The position numbers and the translations under genes were made by a program. The notes under the pieces were generated by a model. It searched no databases and was not told the origin of the DNA. It saw only the letters and a program-made list of their open reading frames with translations. A stretch of DNA of 64,000 nucleotides from Arthrobacter sp. 9V (GTDB taxonomy: Bacteria > Actinomycetota > Actinomycetes > Actinomycetales > Micrococcaceae): the NCBI RefSeq assembly GCF_902506065.1, contig NZ_LR732912.1, forward strand, positions 3,428,948 through 3,492,947. Direction: 5' to 3'. Shown piece after piece: positions 51,958 through 60,236 of this stretch. The stretch's first letter is position 1. Each line of letters opens with the position of its first letter.

Positions 51958-54357
51958 ATGTCAGATAGTTCGAACGTTGGCCCCTGCGGATTGAATCCCA
52001 CCGGCGGGTTCGCACTGCCCGACGTTGATGCCCTGGACGCTGCGGCAAAGTCGCTGAGACAGCACGCCGATGACTTCCTCTCCGGCGTAGCGACCTCGAC
52101 TGCGATCTGGCGCGGTTTGGACTCGTCATACTCCTCGGATGAGTCCCCCACCGTGCTCGCCGCGTTCGGCACCATCATGCCCTCAGCGCAACGCGTGCAG
52201 GGCACAGCGGTGTCCACGTCTGCTGCCTTGGCGACCTTTTCCTCCACATGCCGGGACTTGAAGCTACGCCTCGAGGCCTACGCCCGGAAGGTCCATGCAC
52301 TAAACGCTGACATCGGCGCCTTTCCGACGTCAGTGGAAAAAGTCAGCGTCGTCAAAGACGAAGTGATCACGACCCGCGTGAATCAGCATTGGTCCGGCGA
52401 AGCCGACCTCACCGCCCGGCACGACACGCTCGCCGCCGAAGTCAAAGCCATTCATGACGACTATCTCGCCGCGCAGAACGAGTGCGCAGGCGCGCTGTCG
52501 TCTGTCTCCGGAGGTGAAATGTACTACGCCTCGCGTCCTACCGGTCCTGACCTGAAGTCCGGGAACCCGGTGGACGAGGCCCTCTGGAACGCCGGGACAC
52601 TCCTAGGAATAGAACACCCTCAAGAGGAACAACCCTGGGGCAAAGCAACCGTCCCCTACCGCCCGAACGGGACCCTGGGGCTCTTACAGGGGTTCGGTGC
52701 CGGCGCCATCGAACTCATCGACGGCGTCATCACAATCACCGGCATCAGCGACAACGACCTCAAGAAACAACAGGCATGGGCCGGGCTAGGCGCCACCGTA
52801 GGGGCGCTCAGCACACTGGCCATGACGCCTTTGTCCCTCTGGGACGAAGAACGCAAGCAACGCGAAGCCCCGGACGTCCAGAAGGCTTTGGACCTGTTCG
52901 GATCCATGGGCCCGGCGTTCATCCACGCCGATGAGGCCGACACGAACGCCAACTGGGCCGCCGGCGCCACAGTGTTCAACCTCGCCGGCATCGCCGCTTC
53001 CTACGGTGCCAGTGCGGCCGTAAAATCCGGGGCGTTGGCCAGCAAAGCCGGGTCCCTGGCCGAACGGCTCAGCGTTGCCACAGTGCAGAGAACAAGCCTC
53101 GGGAATCTCTCGGCCATGCTCGGCACCACAGCGAATGGCCTCAACACCGCCGGAGTGTTCCTGGCCAAACCCGGCTCGCTCGCGTTGAAGGTCTCTGACA
53201 TCCTCATGCCGAACACCACGGCCAAGGTTGTCAACACCACAGCCCAGGCCCGCCACGCGGCCTGGACCGCGGTCGGCGGCGTCAAAGCGGCAACCCTGGA
53301 AACCATAACCGGCGCCAAACACGTGGCGGCCAACGAGCTTGAACGCCTGGCTGGCGGAGTCCGCGCAGCAGAGGCAACCATCCCCGGCTCGTTGGTCCCG
53401 CACCCCAGTGGCGTCATGGCCCACACCAGCATCGACACTGGCTTTCCCGACCGGCTCGACAACACCGCCGCCGGTATCCGCCAGAACAATCCACCGGCCT
53501 TCACGCCGTCCAAGGCCTCTGCGGGCGACACGTCCGTACCTCCCGTCGCCATGACCATGGCCGACCGCTTCCCGAAACCGGACAACGTCACCAACACTGT
53601 GGTCCATCGGCACGGCGACAGCGCCTTCCCGATCCACCGCAAAGAGAACTTCGCGGCGCGCACCACACTCAAACCAAACACCGAGTACATCATCGAACAT
53701 CGCAGCGTGATGAGGGACAGCACCGGCGGGCTCAAGGAAAACACAATAGAGAAGTACTACACCGATGACACCGGCACAGTCACCCGGGTAGACACATACG
53801 CAGGGGTCAAAGGCGCGTGGTCCCCCGAACTGAACAAACCCATGCCCAACGTCACCTACAACGTCGTCGCCCAAGTCGATGGTGGGTTGCAGAACACGTT
53901 CACGCTCAAGATGGACAGCATCGGGCACCTTGAATCAGCCAAGGGCCACATCGTCTCCACGTTGGTCGGCGACATGAACCGTAACGGCTATCAGCAACGC
54001 AAAGCCGGCTGGCTCGGCGGCCCAGGCTACGACGGCGGACATGCAGGACCATCCTTCTTCGGATTCATCGGCGAACGCGGCGGCCTCTTCCCCCAACACG
54101 AATGGCAGAACCGCAAAGCCGGCGCACCCAACGAAATCGACGAGGCAAACAACTTCCACGACACTGAGATGGAAGTCATCAAGAAAGCCAAGACGATCTT
54201 GCAGAACGGCGCACCGTTAGATCTACGGTGGGAAATCAAACTGGAGCCGGGGTCACAGCCGGGCATGCCGCAGGTCCTCAAGTTGCTGTACTCCTTTGAC
54301 GATGAGCTTTCTGTTGCAAAGGAATTTAATAACCTTCGAAACAAGCAGCTAGGGTGA
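51958..54357 (+). CDS. polymorphic toxin with C-terminal DNA/RNA non-specific endonuclease domain
   Basis: The 799-aa protein has an N-terminal helical secretion domain (about 1-185), an Ala/Gly-rich central region with amphipathic stretches (about 235-480) and a linker. The nuclease tip (about 597-799) carries GYDGGH (His695), FFGFIGERGGLFPQ and HEWQN (Asn718), matching the GGH...Q...N pattern of the NS-2 endonuclease family, as in Bacillus YeeF-type LXG toxins. DNA 53744-54119 recurs almost unchanged at 55182-55557. The immunity gene follows by 4 nt. It probably kills competing cells. Confidence 0.85.
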   Translation: MSDSSNVGPCGLNPTGGFALPDVDALDAAAKSLRQHADDFLSGVATSTAIWRGLDSSYSSDESPTVLAAFGTIMPSAQRVQGTAVSTSAALATFSSTCRDLKLRLEAYARKVHALNADIGAFPTSVEKVSVVKDEVITTRVNQHWSGEADLTARHDTLAAEVKAIHDDYLAAQNECAGALSSVSGGEMYYASRPTGPDLKSGNPVDEALWNAGTLLGIEHPQEEQPWGKATVPYRPNGTLGLLQGFGAGAIELIDGVITITGISDNDLKKQQAWAGLGATVGALSTLAMTPLSLWDEERKQREAPDVQKALDLFGSMGPAFIHADEADTNANWAAGATVFNLAGIAASYGASAAVKSGALASKAGSLAERLSVATVQRTSLGNLSAMLGTTANGLNTAGVFLAKPGSLALKVSDILMPNTTAKVVNTTAQARHAAWTAVGGVKAATLETITGAKHVAANELERLAGGVRAAEATIPGSLVPHPSGVMAHTSIDTGFPDRLDNTAAGIRQNNPPAFTPSKASAGDTSVPPVAMTMADRFPKPDNVTNTVVHRHGDSAFPIHRKENFAARTTLKPNTEYIIEHRSVMRDSTGGLKENTIEKYYTDDTGTVTRVDTYAGVKGAWSPELNKPMPNVTYNVVAQVDGGLQNTFTLKMDSIGHLESAKGHIVSTLVGDMNRNGYQQRKAGWLGGPGYDGGHAGPSFFGFIGERGGLFPQHEWQNRKAGAPNEIDEANNFHDTEMEVIKKAKTILQNGAPLDLRWEIKLEPGSQPGMPQVLKLLYSFDDELSVAKEFNNLRNKQLG
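53744..54119 (+). repeat. 376-bp near-identical repeat, copy 1 (inside toxin)
   Basis: Matches 55182-55557 at a constant offset of 1438 bp, with a short cluster of mismatches near the left end and none I could see elsewhere. It encodes the first two-thirds of the nuclease domain. Beyond its right end the two sequences diverge sharply. Confidence 0.85.
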
Positions 54358-54361
54358 ACAA

Positions 54362-55018
54362 GTGACTGCTGTGGATCTTAACGACAACATTTTCGTAATT
54401 GAAGGTCTTAAAAGGCTTGCTGACGAAGCTTTCAATCCGGAGGGGTTTGCACATGGCATGGACGAAGTAGTTCATGTTTTGGTCAATCAAGGTTCGGGAA
54501 CCTTCGGGTATGGACACAAGGTTGTGGGCGACAGAAAGATAAACAAGGCTCGTAGTTTTGACGATGACTTTTCTCACGATGCGCTAAACAACTGGCTTCA
54601 TGAGTGCAGGGCTCTCTCCTACTCCCCGGGCTCCGGAACGTGGACCACGGCCGAGGTCCACGTCTTTCCGGACAGACCAGGGAGACTGGTCGTCTTCGAT
54701 GAAGAACACCTACCGCGGATGAAGGATGGCGGATGGTACCCGGGAGGTAAGCCTGCTGGTGCAGCTTCATGGGCCGAGCAACTCTATGCTTATCCGCGGA
54801 CTGTCGACAACATCCCGGCATGGATGTGGGATATCTTCCGGGCTGAAGGCGTGACTCCGCCGATCTACAACCCTGAGTTCAGGTCTGTTGATTGGAAGAA
54901 CCGGCGCCGACCGGTCACAGACAGAGGAACCGACTTTTCGATTGAGCCAACTGTAATCGACTCCTCGCTAGAGCCTGGTGTCTTCGCCAAAATCAGCAAG
55001 AAGCTGTTCGGGGCATAG
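54362..55018 (+). CDS. immunity protein 1 (cognate to the full-length toxin)
   Basis: The 218-aa soluble protein starts at GTG 54362, 4 nt after the toxin. It belongs with four paralogs downstream. Shared core: GTWTTAEVHVFPDRPGRL, DNIPAWMWDIF, PPIYNPEF, SVDWKNRRRPVTD and a constant C-terminus KISKKLFGA. It should bind and block the nuclease. I cannot name the family; a YezG-type relation is possible but not shown. Confidence 0.78.
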   Translation: MTAVDLNDNIFVIEGLKRLADEAFNPEGFAHGMDEVVHVLVNQGSGTFGYGHKVVGDRKINKARSFDDDFSHDALNNWLHECRALSYSPGSGTWTTAEVHVFPDRPGRLVVFDEEHLPRMKDGGWYPGGKPAGAASWAEQLYAYPRTVDNIPAWMWDIFRAEGVTPPIYNPEFRSVDWKNRRRPVTDRGTDFSIEPTVIDSSLEPGVFAKISKKLFGA

Positions 55019-55020
55019 AC

Positions 55021-55034
55021 GACCGAGACCGGTC
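55021..55034. repeat. GACCGAGACCGGTC dyad after immunity genes
   Basis: A GACCG/CGGTC inverted repeat 2 nt after the stop. The same 14-mer follows immunity 3 (57200-57213) and the truncated immunity 4 (57842-57855), and a one-base variant follows immunity 5 (59151-59163). It could be a terminator remnant or simply part of the duplicated block. Confidence 0.55.
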
Positions 55035-55181
55035 AGCGGTGCTGGGCCCCTGGAGCCAGTCGGAAGTCTTGCCACCTTCCGGCCCTAGCCGCCGCCGTCG
55101 GCCCTTAGATCCTGAGAAAGACGCGGCGTGCGCATCCTCCAGCGCACCGAGCTGCAGGACGCGGACGGGGGCCACAAACGC

Positions 55182-55557
55182 CAATAGAGAAGTTCCACAC
55201 CGATGACACCGGCACAGTCACCCGGGTAGACACATACGCAGGGGTCAAAGGCGCGTGGTCCCCCGAACTGAACAAACCCATGCCCAACGTCACCTACAAC
55301 GTCGTCGCCCAAGTCGATGGTGGGTTGCAGAACACGTTCACGCTCAAGATGGACAGCATCGGGCACCTTGAATCAGCCAAGGGCCACATCGTCTCCACGT
55401 TGGTCGGCGACATGAACCGTAACGGCTATCAGCAACGCAAAGCCGGCTGGCTCGGCGGCCCAGGCTACGACGGCGGACATGCAGGACCATCCTTCTTCGG
55501 ATTCATCGGCGAACGCGGCGGCCTCTTCCCCCAACACGAATGGCAGAACCGCAAAGC
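55182..55557 (+). repeat. 376-bp near-identical repeat, copy 2 (orphan toxin tip)
   Basis: Second copy of 53744-54119. The 160 bp before it (55019-55181) is a decayed version of the corresponding toxin DNA and spacer. Confidence 0.85.
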
Positions 55558-55783
55558 AGGAACGCCCAATAGTGATTTCAACTTTCATGAGGTTGAGATG
55601 AAGGTCATTAACAAGGTGAAGAACAAAGTGACCAATGGGAGTCCCGTGGACCTGTCCTGGGACCTGTCCTTGGTACCAGGGCCACGAGCGGGGATGCCTG
55701 CCAGTGCAAAACTTACCTACTTCTTTGATGATGACGTTCCAACCATCAACGAGTTCAACAATCTTCCAGAGCTAGTAGGCTGA
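55184..55783 (+). pseudogene. orphan toxin C-terminal nuclease domain, no start
   Basis: The frame is open for 200 codons, in register with the toxin's nuclease domain (GYDGGHAGPSFFGFIGERGG, HEWQNRKAG), then a different final 75 residues (NSDFNFHEVEMKVINKVKNK...). It has no ribosome-binding site or secretion domain, so it is not made as a toxin by itself; an internal ATG at 55280 is unlikely to matter. It resembles orphan CT modules of Rhs/CDI systems that can recombine onto the full gene. Its own immunity gene follows by 4 nt. Confidence 0.75.
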
Positions 55784-55787
55784 ACGG

Positions 55788-56444
55788 GTGGGCGACATGA
55801 ACCTTGATGCTGATCCCTTTGTTGTAGCGGGTCTGCGAAAACTCTCTCAAGAAGCCTTCGGGCCATCTGGTTTTGCGCTCGGCATGGACGAAGTCATCCA
55901 TGTGCTGGTGCACCGTAGAACGAGCACTTTTGGTTACGGTTACAAAGTATCCGCGGGGCAGGTCATCTACAAGGGACGCAGTCCCGAGGATGACTTTTCC
56001 CATCAGGCCCTCAACGAGTGGCTGTCCGAGTGCAGGAACTTGGCGTACGTACCAGGGCTAGGAACGTGGACAACTGCCGAGGTTCACGTCTTTCCAGATG
56101 CACCCGGCAGAGTGGACTTTTTCGACGAGGAACACCTCAAGCGCGACGCCGATGGAGACTGGGACGCAGGCGGTCATCCTGCTGGTGCGCAAACTTGGAT
56201 TCAGCAGTTGCTAGCCTACCCTCGCACCCTGGACAACATTCCGGCATGGATATTGGATATTATTCGAGCTGAAGGCTTAACACCGCCCGTCTACAATCCC
56301 CAATACAAGTCTGTGGACTGGAATAATAAGCGCCGCCCTGTAACCGACAACGGAACAGACGTTGATGCCGAGCCGATGGTGATCGACCCTACCCTTGAGC
56401 CAGGCATTTTCGCCAAGATCAGCAAGAAGCTCTTCGGCGCATAG
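55788..56444 (+). CDS. immunity protein 2 (paired with the orphan tip)
   Basis: A 218-aa full-length paralog of immunity 1, GTG 55788. It keeps DEVIHVLVHRRTSTFGYGYK, GTWTTAEVHVFPDAPGRV, NNKRRPVTDNGTD and the end KISKKLFGA, but differs clearly in the middle, as expected for matching a different toxin tip. Confidence 0.75.
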   Translation: MGDMNLDADPFVVAGLRKLSQEAFGPSGFALGMDEVIHVLVHRRTSTFGYGYKVSAGQVIYKGRSPEDDFSHQALNEWLSECRNLAYVPGLGTWTTAEVHVFPDAPGRVDFFDEEHLKRDADGDWDAGGHPAGAQTWIQQLLAYPRTLDNIPAWILDIIRAEGLTPPVYNPQYKSVDWNNKRRPVTDNGTDVDAEPMVIDPTLEPGIFAKISKKLFGA

Positions 56445-56564
56445 GACGAATCACCCGTCGCCCGACCCGTGCGCGTCGTCGTCACTCCATCAACCGCGGT
56501 TGGGCGCCGCCCGGTATAGAAGGCAGCGATGCCGGCCGCACTGCTCGTTCAGGGAGATATCTCA

Positions 56565-57197
56565 GTGCCTAACTTCAGTAACTCGACCAACAGCACCAAA
56601 GTACAAGAGGCTCTGGTGAATCTTCAGACGGCATGCATGGGTTTAGGCGGTGACTTTACTGATGTGGACGAGGTGCTAATTACCCAATATATCTTTGCTG
56701 GTTATTCGCACCGGTACGTTGATATACGTAGGGCTGACCAATGGATGTTTACTACAAACCAGCGTATTCGTCGATCTGAACTGATGTGGTTGAAAGAGCT
56801 AAAGAAGGATGCTTACCAGCCGGGGATCGGGAGCTGGGTGACCGCTCAAGTGCATCTTTTCCCTGGAGCTTCCGGGTCTCTTCAAGTCTTTGATGAAGAA
56901 GTTCAACCGCCAACGGAAACTTCAGGACGCAAAGGAACAGCGGAAGTCATTTCCTCCGAGTTATTGGCATTTCCGCGGACGTTAGAAAACATCCCCTCTT
57001 GGATGCGGTCCATTCTAGAAGCCGCCCACATGTCACCTCCGCTATACAACCGGGAGCAGGGTACCGTTGACTGGAACAACAAGCGCCTACCAGTTACCGA
57101 GTCTGGTACGGATTTTTCCAAGGATCCTGCAGTCATCGACTCTTCGGATGAACCGGGTGTTTTCGCCAAAATCAGCAAGAAGCTGTTCGGGGCATAG
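56565..57197 (+). CDS. immunity protein 3 (divergent paralog, no toxin tip)
   Basis: The 210-aa protein starts at GTG 56565, with AGGGAG upstream; ATG 56529 is an alternative. The N-terminal half has drifted far from the others (TRVDEVL-like DVDEVLITQYIFAGYSHRYV), while SWVTAQVHLFPGASGSLQVF, WNNKRLPVTESGTDF and KISKKLFGA are retained. Its last 50 bases and following spacer are identical to those of immunity 1, a sign of recent recombination. Confidence 0.72.
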   Translation: MPNFSNSTNSTKVQEALVNLQTACMGLGGDFTDVDEVLITQYIFAGYSHRYVDIRRADQWMFTTNQRIRRSELMWLKELKKDAYQPGIGSWVTAQVHLFPGASGSLQVFDEEVQPPTETSGRKGTAEVISSELLAFPRTLENIPSWMRSILEAAHMSPPLYNREQGTVDWNNKRLPVTESGTDFSKDPAVIDSSDEPGVFAKISKKLFGA

Positions 57198-57227
57198 ACG
57201 ACCGAGACCGGTCAGCGGTGTTAGGCC

Positions 57228-57839
57228 AACTACAGCCAACGACTCCAAGGTGAAGCCTTTGGTCATGACGGCTTTGCGCAAACAATGGACGAAGTTGTCG
57301 AAATCGTTGTGAGCCGGCCTTCGTCGCTGTACCTCCGGGGGCACATGGTTTCGGGGACGACTGTAGTGGATCGCGACCGCGGCGCAAGATTCACTCGCGA
57401 GGCGTTGAACAGGTGGCTTGATGAATGCCGAATTGCAGCCTATGTGGCTGGCAGAGGCACTTGGACCACAGCAGAGGTTCACGTCTTTCCGAACATTCCT
57501 GGAAGACTTGATCTCTACGACGAGGAACTTCTTGACCGAACACCCGACGGCGAATGGTACCCGGGAGCCAAGCCATCTGGAGCCGCAACCTGGGCACAGC
57601 AGTTACTGAGATTCCCACGGACTGTCGACAACATCCCTCCTCGGTTCTGGGAAGTTTTCCGGGCCAAGGACGTGGCCCCGCCGATTTACAACCCGGAGTT
57701 CAAGTCTGTTGATTGGAAGAACCGGCGCCGACCGGTTACTGACAGAGGAACAGACTTTACAGTCGAGCCAACCGTGATCGATCCCTCGCTAGAGCCGGGC
57801 GTCTTCACCAAAATAAGCAAGAAACTCTTCGGAGCATAG
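57228..57839 (+). pseudogene. immunity 4, 5'-truncated
   Basis: Homology in frame begins before the first ATG (57285): QRLQGEAFGHDGFAQTMDEV aligns with the N-terminus of immunity 1 and 2, but a TAG lies just upstream in frame and no start or ribosome-binding site precedes it. From ATG 57285 a 184-aa product is open, with GTWTTAEVHVFPNIPGRLDL and KISKKLFGA. It has probably lost its first 15-20 residues by recombination in the spacer; it may be weakly expressed or dead. Confidence 0.65.
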
Positions 57840-57929
57840 AAGACCGAGACCGGTCAGCAGTGCTAGGCCGCTGGAGCCAATTGGAAGTCGTGTGTGCATC
57901 CTCTAGCGCACCAAAATGAAGGACGCGGA

Positions 57930-58490
57930 CGGGGACCACAACGCCAATATCCTGGAGAATTTCAATACCGACGAGAACGGCACGGTGACCATCGCGAACA
58001 CTACGCCGGAGTCAAAGACGCCTGGTCCGTGGAGCTAAACAAGCCCATGCCCAACGTCACCTACAGCGTCATCGCCCAAGTGGACGGTGGACTTCGAAAC
58101 AGCCTCACGATCAAGATGGACAGCGACGGGCACCTCGAATCAGCCAAGGGCCACATCGTCTCCACCCTCGTCGGCGACTCGAACCGGAACGGCTATCAGC
58201 AGCGCAAAGCCGGCTGGCTTGGCGGTCCCGGCTACGACGGCGGACATGCTGCCCCGTCCGCCCTGGGAATTCATCGGTGAAGGCGCAGGCGTTTTCCCCC
58301 ACCACGAATGGCAGAACCGAAAAGCCGGCGCACCCAACGACCTTAGGAAGAATAATTTTTCTGACATGGGAGATGCGTATGCTCCCGGGGACCAAAGCCG
58401 GCCTACCTAGTAAACTGGAGCTTGAATATCGCTTTGGTCAAGGTCGTGCCACGATTCAGAACTTTCAACAACTAGACAGATGTGGAGAGT
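57930..58490 (+). pseudogene. degraded orphan toxin nuclease tip
   Basis: Toxin-tip homology runs through all three frames: NKPMPNVTYSVIAQVDGGL to GYDGGHAAP in one, EFIGEGAGVFPHHEWQNRKA in the next, and GLPSKLELEYRFGQGRATIQ in the third. At least three frameshifts occur (near 58000, 58260 and 58350-58380). It is diverged from the other two tips, so it is an older copy. Confidence 0.75.
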
Positions 58491-58498
58491 GTAGGCAG

Positions 58499-59148
58499 TT
58501 GACCTCTTACGACATATCCGATGCACCATTGATCATTCAGGGATTGGCGAGACTTCAGCAGGAGGCGTTCGGGCCATCAGGTTTGCCGTCGGAATGGCTT
58601 CGGTTTCGGCCACACTTGTTTATCACGTCTCGGGCACGTCGTGGCATGGATCACTGCAGGCGGAATCGGGCGTGAGCTTCATGGCCGGCGAACGTCGCTT
58701 CTCCCGCGAGGCCTGGAACGATTGGTTGGAAGAGTGCCGTTTGCTGGCTTACCGCCGTGGTGCTGGAACCTGGACAACAGCTGAAGTAGAGATCTTTCCT
58801 GACCGCCCTGGCCAACTGCAGCAATTCGACGAGGAGCGTCTCGAACGCGGCCCCGACGGGGATTGGTACCCCGGCGAACACCCATCGGATGCCAATGTGT
58901 GGGCAGAAGAACTCCTCCACTTTCCTCGGACTGTTTACAACATCCCGGCATGGATGTGGGATATCTTCCGGGCTGAAGGCGTGACTCCGCCGATCTACAA
59001 CCCGGACTTTGAGTCTGTCGACTGGAAGAACCGGCGCCGACCGGCTACAGACAGGGGAACCGACTTTTCGATCGAGCCCACTGTTATCGACCCCTCGTTA
59101 GAGCCAGGTGTCTTCGCCAAAATCAGCAGGAAGCTGTTCGGAGCGTAG
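58499..59148 (+). pseudogene. immunity 5, single-base frameshift
   Basis: The first part (DAPLIIQGLARLQQEAFGPSG) is in one frame and the rest (FAVGMASVSATLVYHVSGTS through KISRKLFGA) in the next. Adding one T to the run at 58582-58584 restores a full-length paralog. An internal ATG at 58594 could give 184 residues, the same length as immunity 4. It may be a true mutation or a sequencing error. Confidence 0.7.
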
Positions 59149-59310
59149 ACGACCGAGACCGGTAGCGGCGTTAGGCCAACTACAGCCAGTCGGGAGTCTT
59201 GCCACCTCCGGTTCCTGCCCGCCGCCGTCGAACGTCAGATCCTGAAGGAAGACGGGTATGCGCATCCTCTAGCAATTACAGAGTGCAAACGCCGAGCCGG
59301 CCCGAAGAAG

Positions 59311-59616
59311 CTAGCCACCCGCGATCTCCCGCAAAGTCTGCAAGTGCCCCGCCCACACGTGCCGCCCCTCAGCCGTCAGGCTGGCCGATGTCCGTGGCAT
59401 TTTGCCGGCGAAGCTCTTTTTGATCTTCACGAACTCGGCCTTCTCCAGAATTGAGAGCTGCTTGCTCAACACCGAGTCGCTGACCTGAATCGTGTCCCTC
59501 AGGTCCTTGAAGTCCAACGACTCAGCCTTCGCGAGCGCAGCCATGATGGAGAAGCGGACGGGTGAGTGGACGAGCTCGTTGAGCTTGTGCCGAGGGTGTT
59601 CTGCGGGTGTGCTCAT
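59311..59616 (-). CDS. winged-helix transcriptional regulator (HTH_34 type)
   Basis: The 101-aa protein has LVHSPVRFSIMAALAKAESL followed by FKDLRDTIQVSDSVLSKQLS and LEKAEFVKIKKSF, the compact MarR/ArsR-like HTH_34 domain. Its ATG overlaps the stop of the upstream membrane-protein gene by 4 nt. Direct repeats upstream of the pair are candidate operators. Confidence 0.87.
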   Translation of the reverse strand: MSTPAEHPRHKLNELVHSPVRFSIMAALAKAESLDFKDLRDTIQVSDSVLSKQLSILEKAEFVKIKKSFAGKMPRTSASLTAEGRHVWAGHLQTLREIAGG

Positions 59617-60056
59617 GCGCGCAGCTCACGGAAGGCAGCAGCCAGGCCAATACCGGCCAAGGCGATAGCGGCAGGGATGTAGAACCAAAGGTTGCCGTCC
59701 CGGAAGAAAGAGGCTCCCACAACAAGCGCCACAACGTACAGCGCGAAGTACGCGATCAGGGACGTGAGGAACCGCTTGGTGAAACCTACCTTGGTTGACC
59801 TTTGAAACATGGGCCAGATGCACGCTGTGATCGCACCCCACGCGCCCACCGAACATGCCAGAAGTGCCGCGCCATATCCGGCGACCAGAACAATGTGCAT
59901 CCCGATCATGAGCAGCGACCCCATGATCGCCAGGCTGGTGAACGTGACAGCCACCGGCCAAGCCGCCGCGTTGATCGAGGTAGCACCCACCGAGTCGGCC
60001 TTCGCCAGGAGTTCGCGCGCTTCTGCTGCCGACAGGCTGCCAGTGGTCTCGTTCAT
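59613..60056 (-). CDS. membrane protein co-expressed with the HTH_34 regulator
   Basis: The 147-aa protein starts at ATG 60056 (MNETTGSLSAAEARELLAKA). Four hydrophobic segments follow, ending WFYIPAAIALAGIGLAAAFR. Such membrane protein/HTH_34 pairs are frequent in actinobacteria; the role is unknown. The longer frame to 60209 covers the operator repeats and is rejected. Confidence 0.8.
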   Translation of the reverse strand: MNETTGSLSAAEARELLAKADSVGATSINAAAWPVAVTFTSLAIMGSLLMIGMHIVLVAGYGAALLACSVGAWGAITACIWPMFQRSTKVGFTKRFLTSLIAYFALYVVALVVGASFFRDGNLWFYIPAAIALAGIGLAAAFRELRA

Positions 60057-60097
60057 GGTTCCCCCAAAGTTGTGCTGATCAATTACCTCACCATAAG

Positions 60098-60128
60098 AAA
60101 GTACTTTCCAAGTTGTCAAGTACTTTCC
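60098..60128. promoter_or_regulatory. direct repeat operator AAGTACTTTCC x2
   Basis: AAAGTACTTTCC (60098-60109) and AAGTACTTTCC (60118-60128) are repeated at about two-turn helical spacing, 42 nt upstream of the membrane-protein start. Each contains the palindrome AAGTACTT, a plausible site for the dimeric HTH_34 regulator. Confidence 0.55.
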
Positions 60129-60236
60129 CATGGCTCCCGAGTTACCACCTGCACCACCACTCCCGGTAAATTTGATTCCACGAGTTTGACCCTCGGTGAG
60201 CAACACCATTCGCGCGCCTCACGAAAGCAGGATCAT

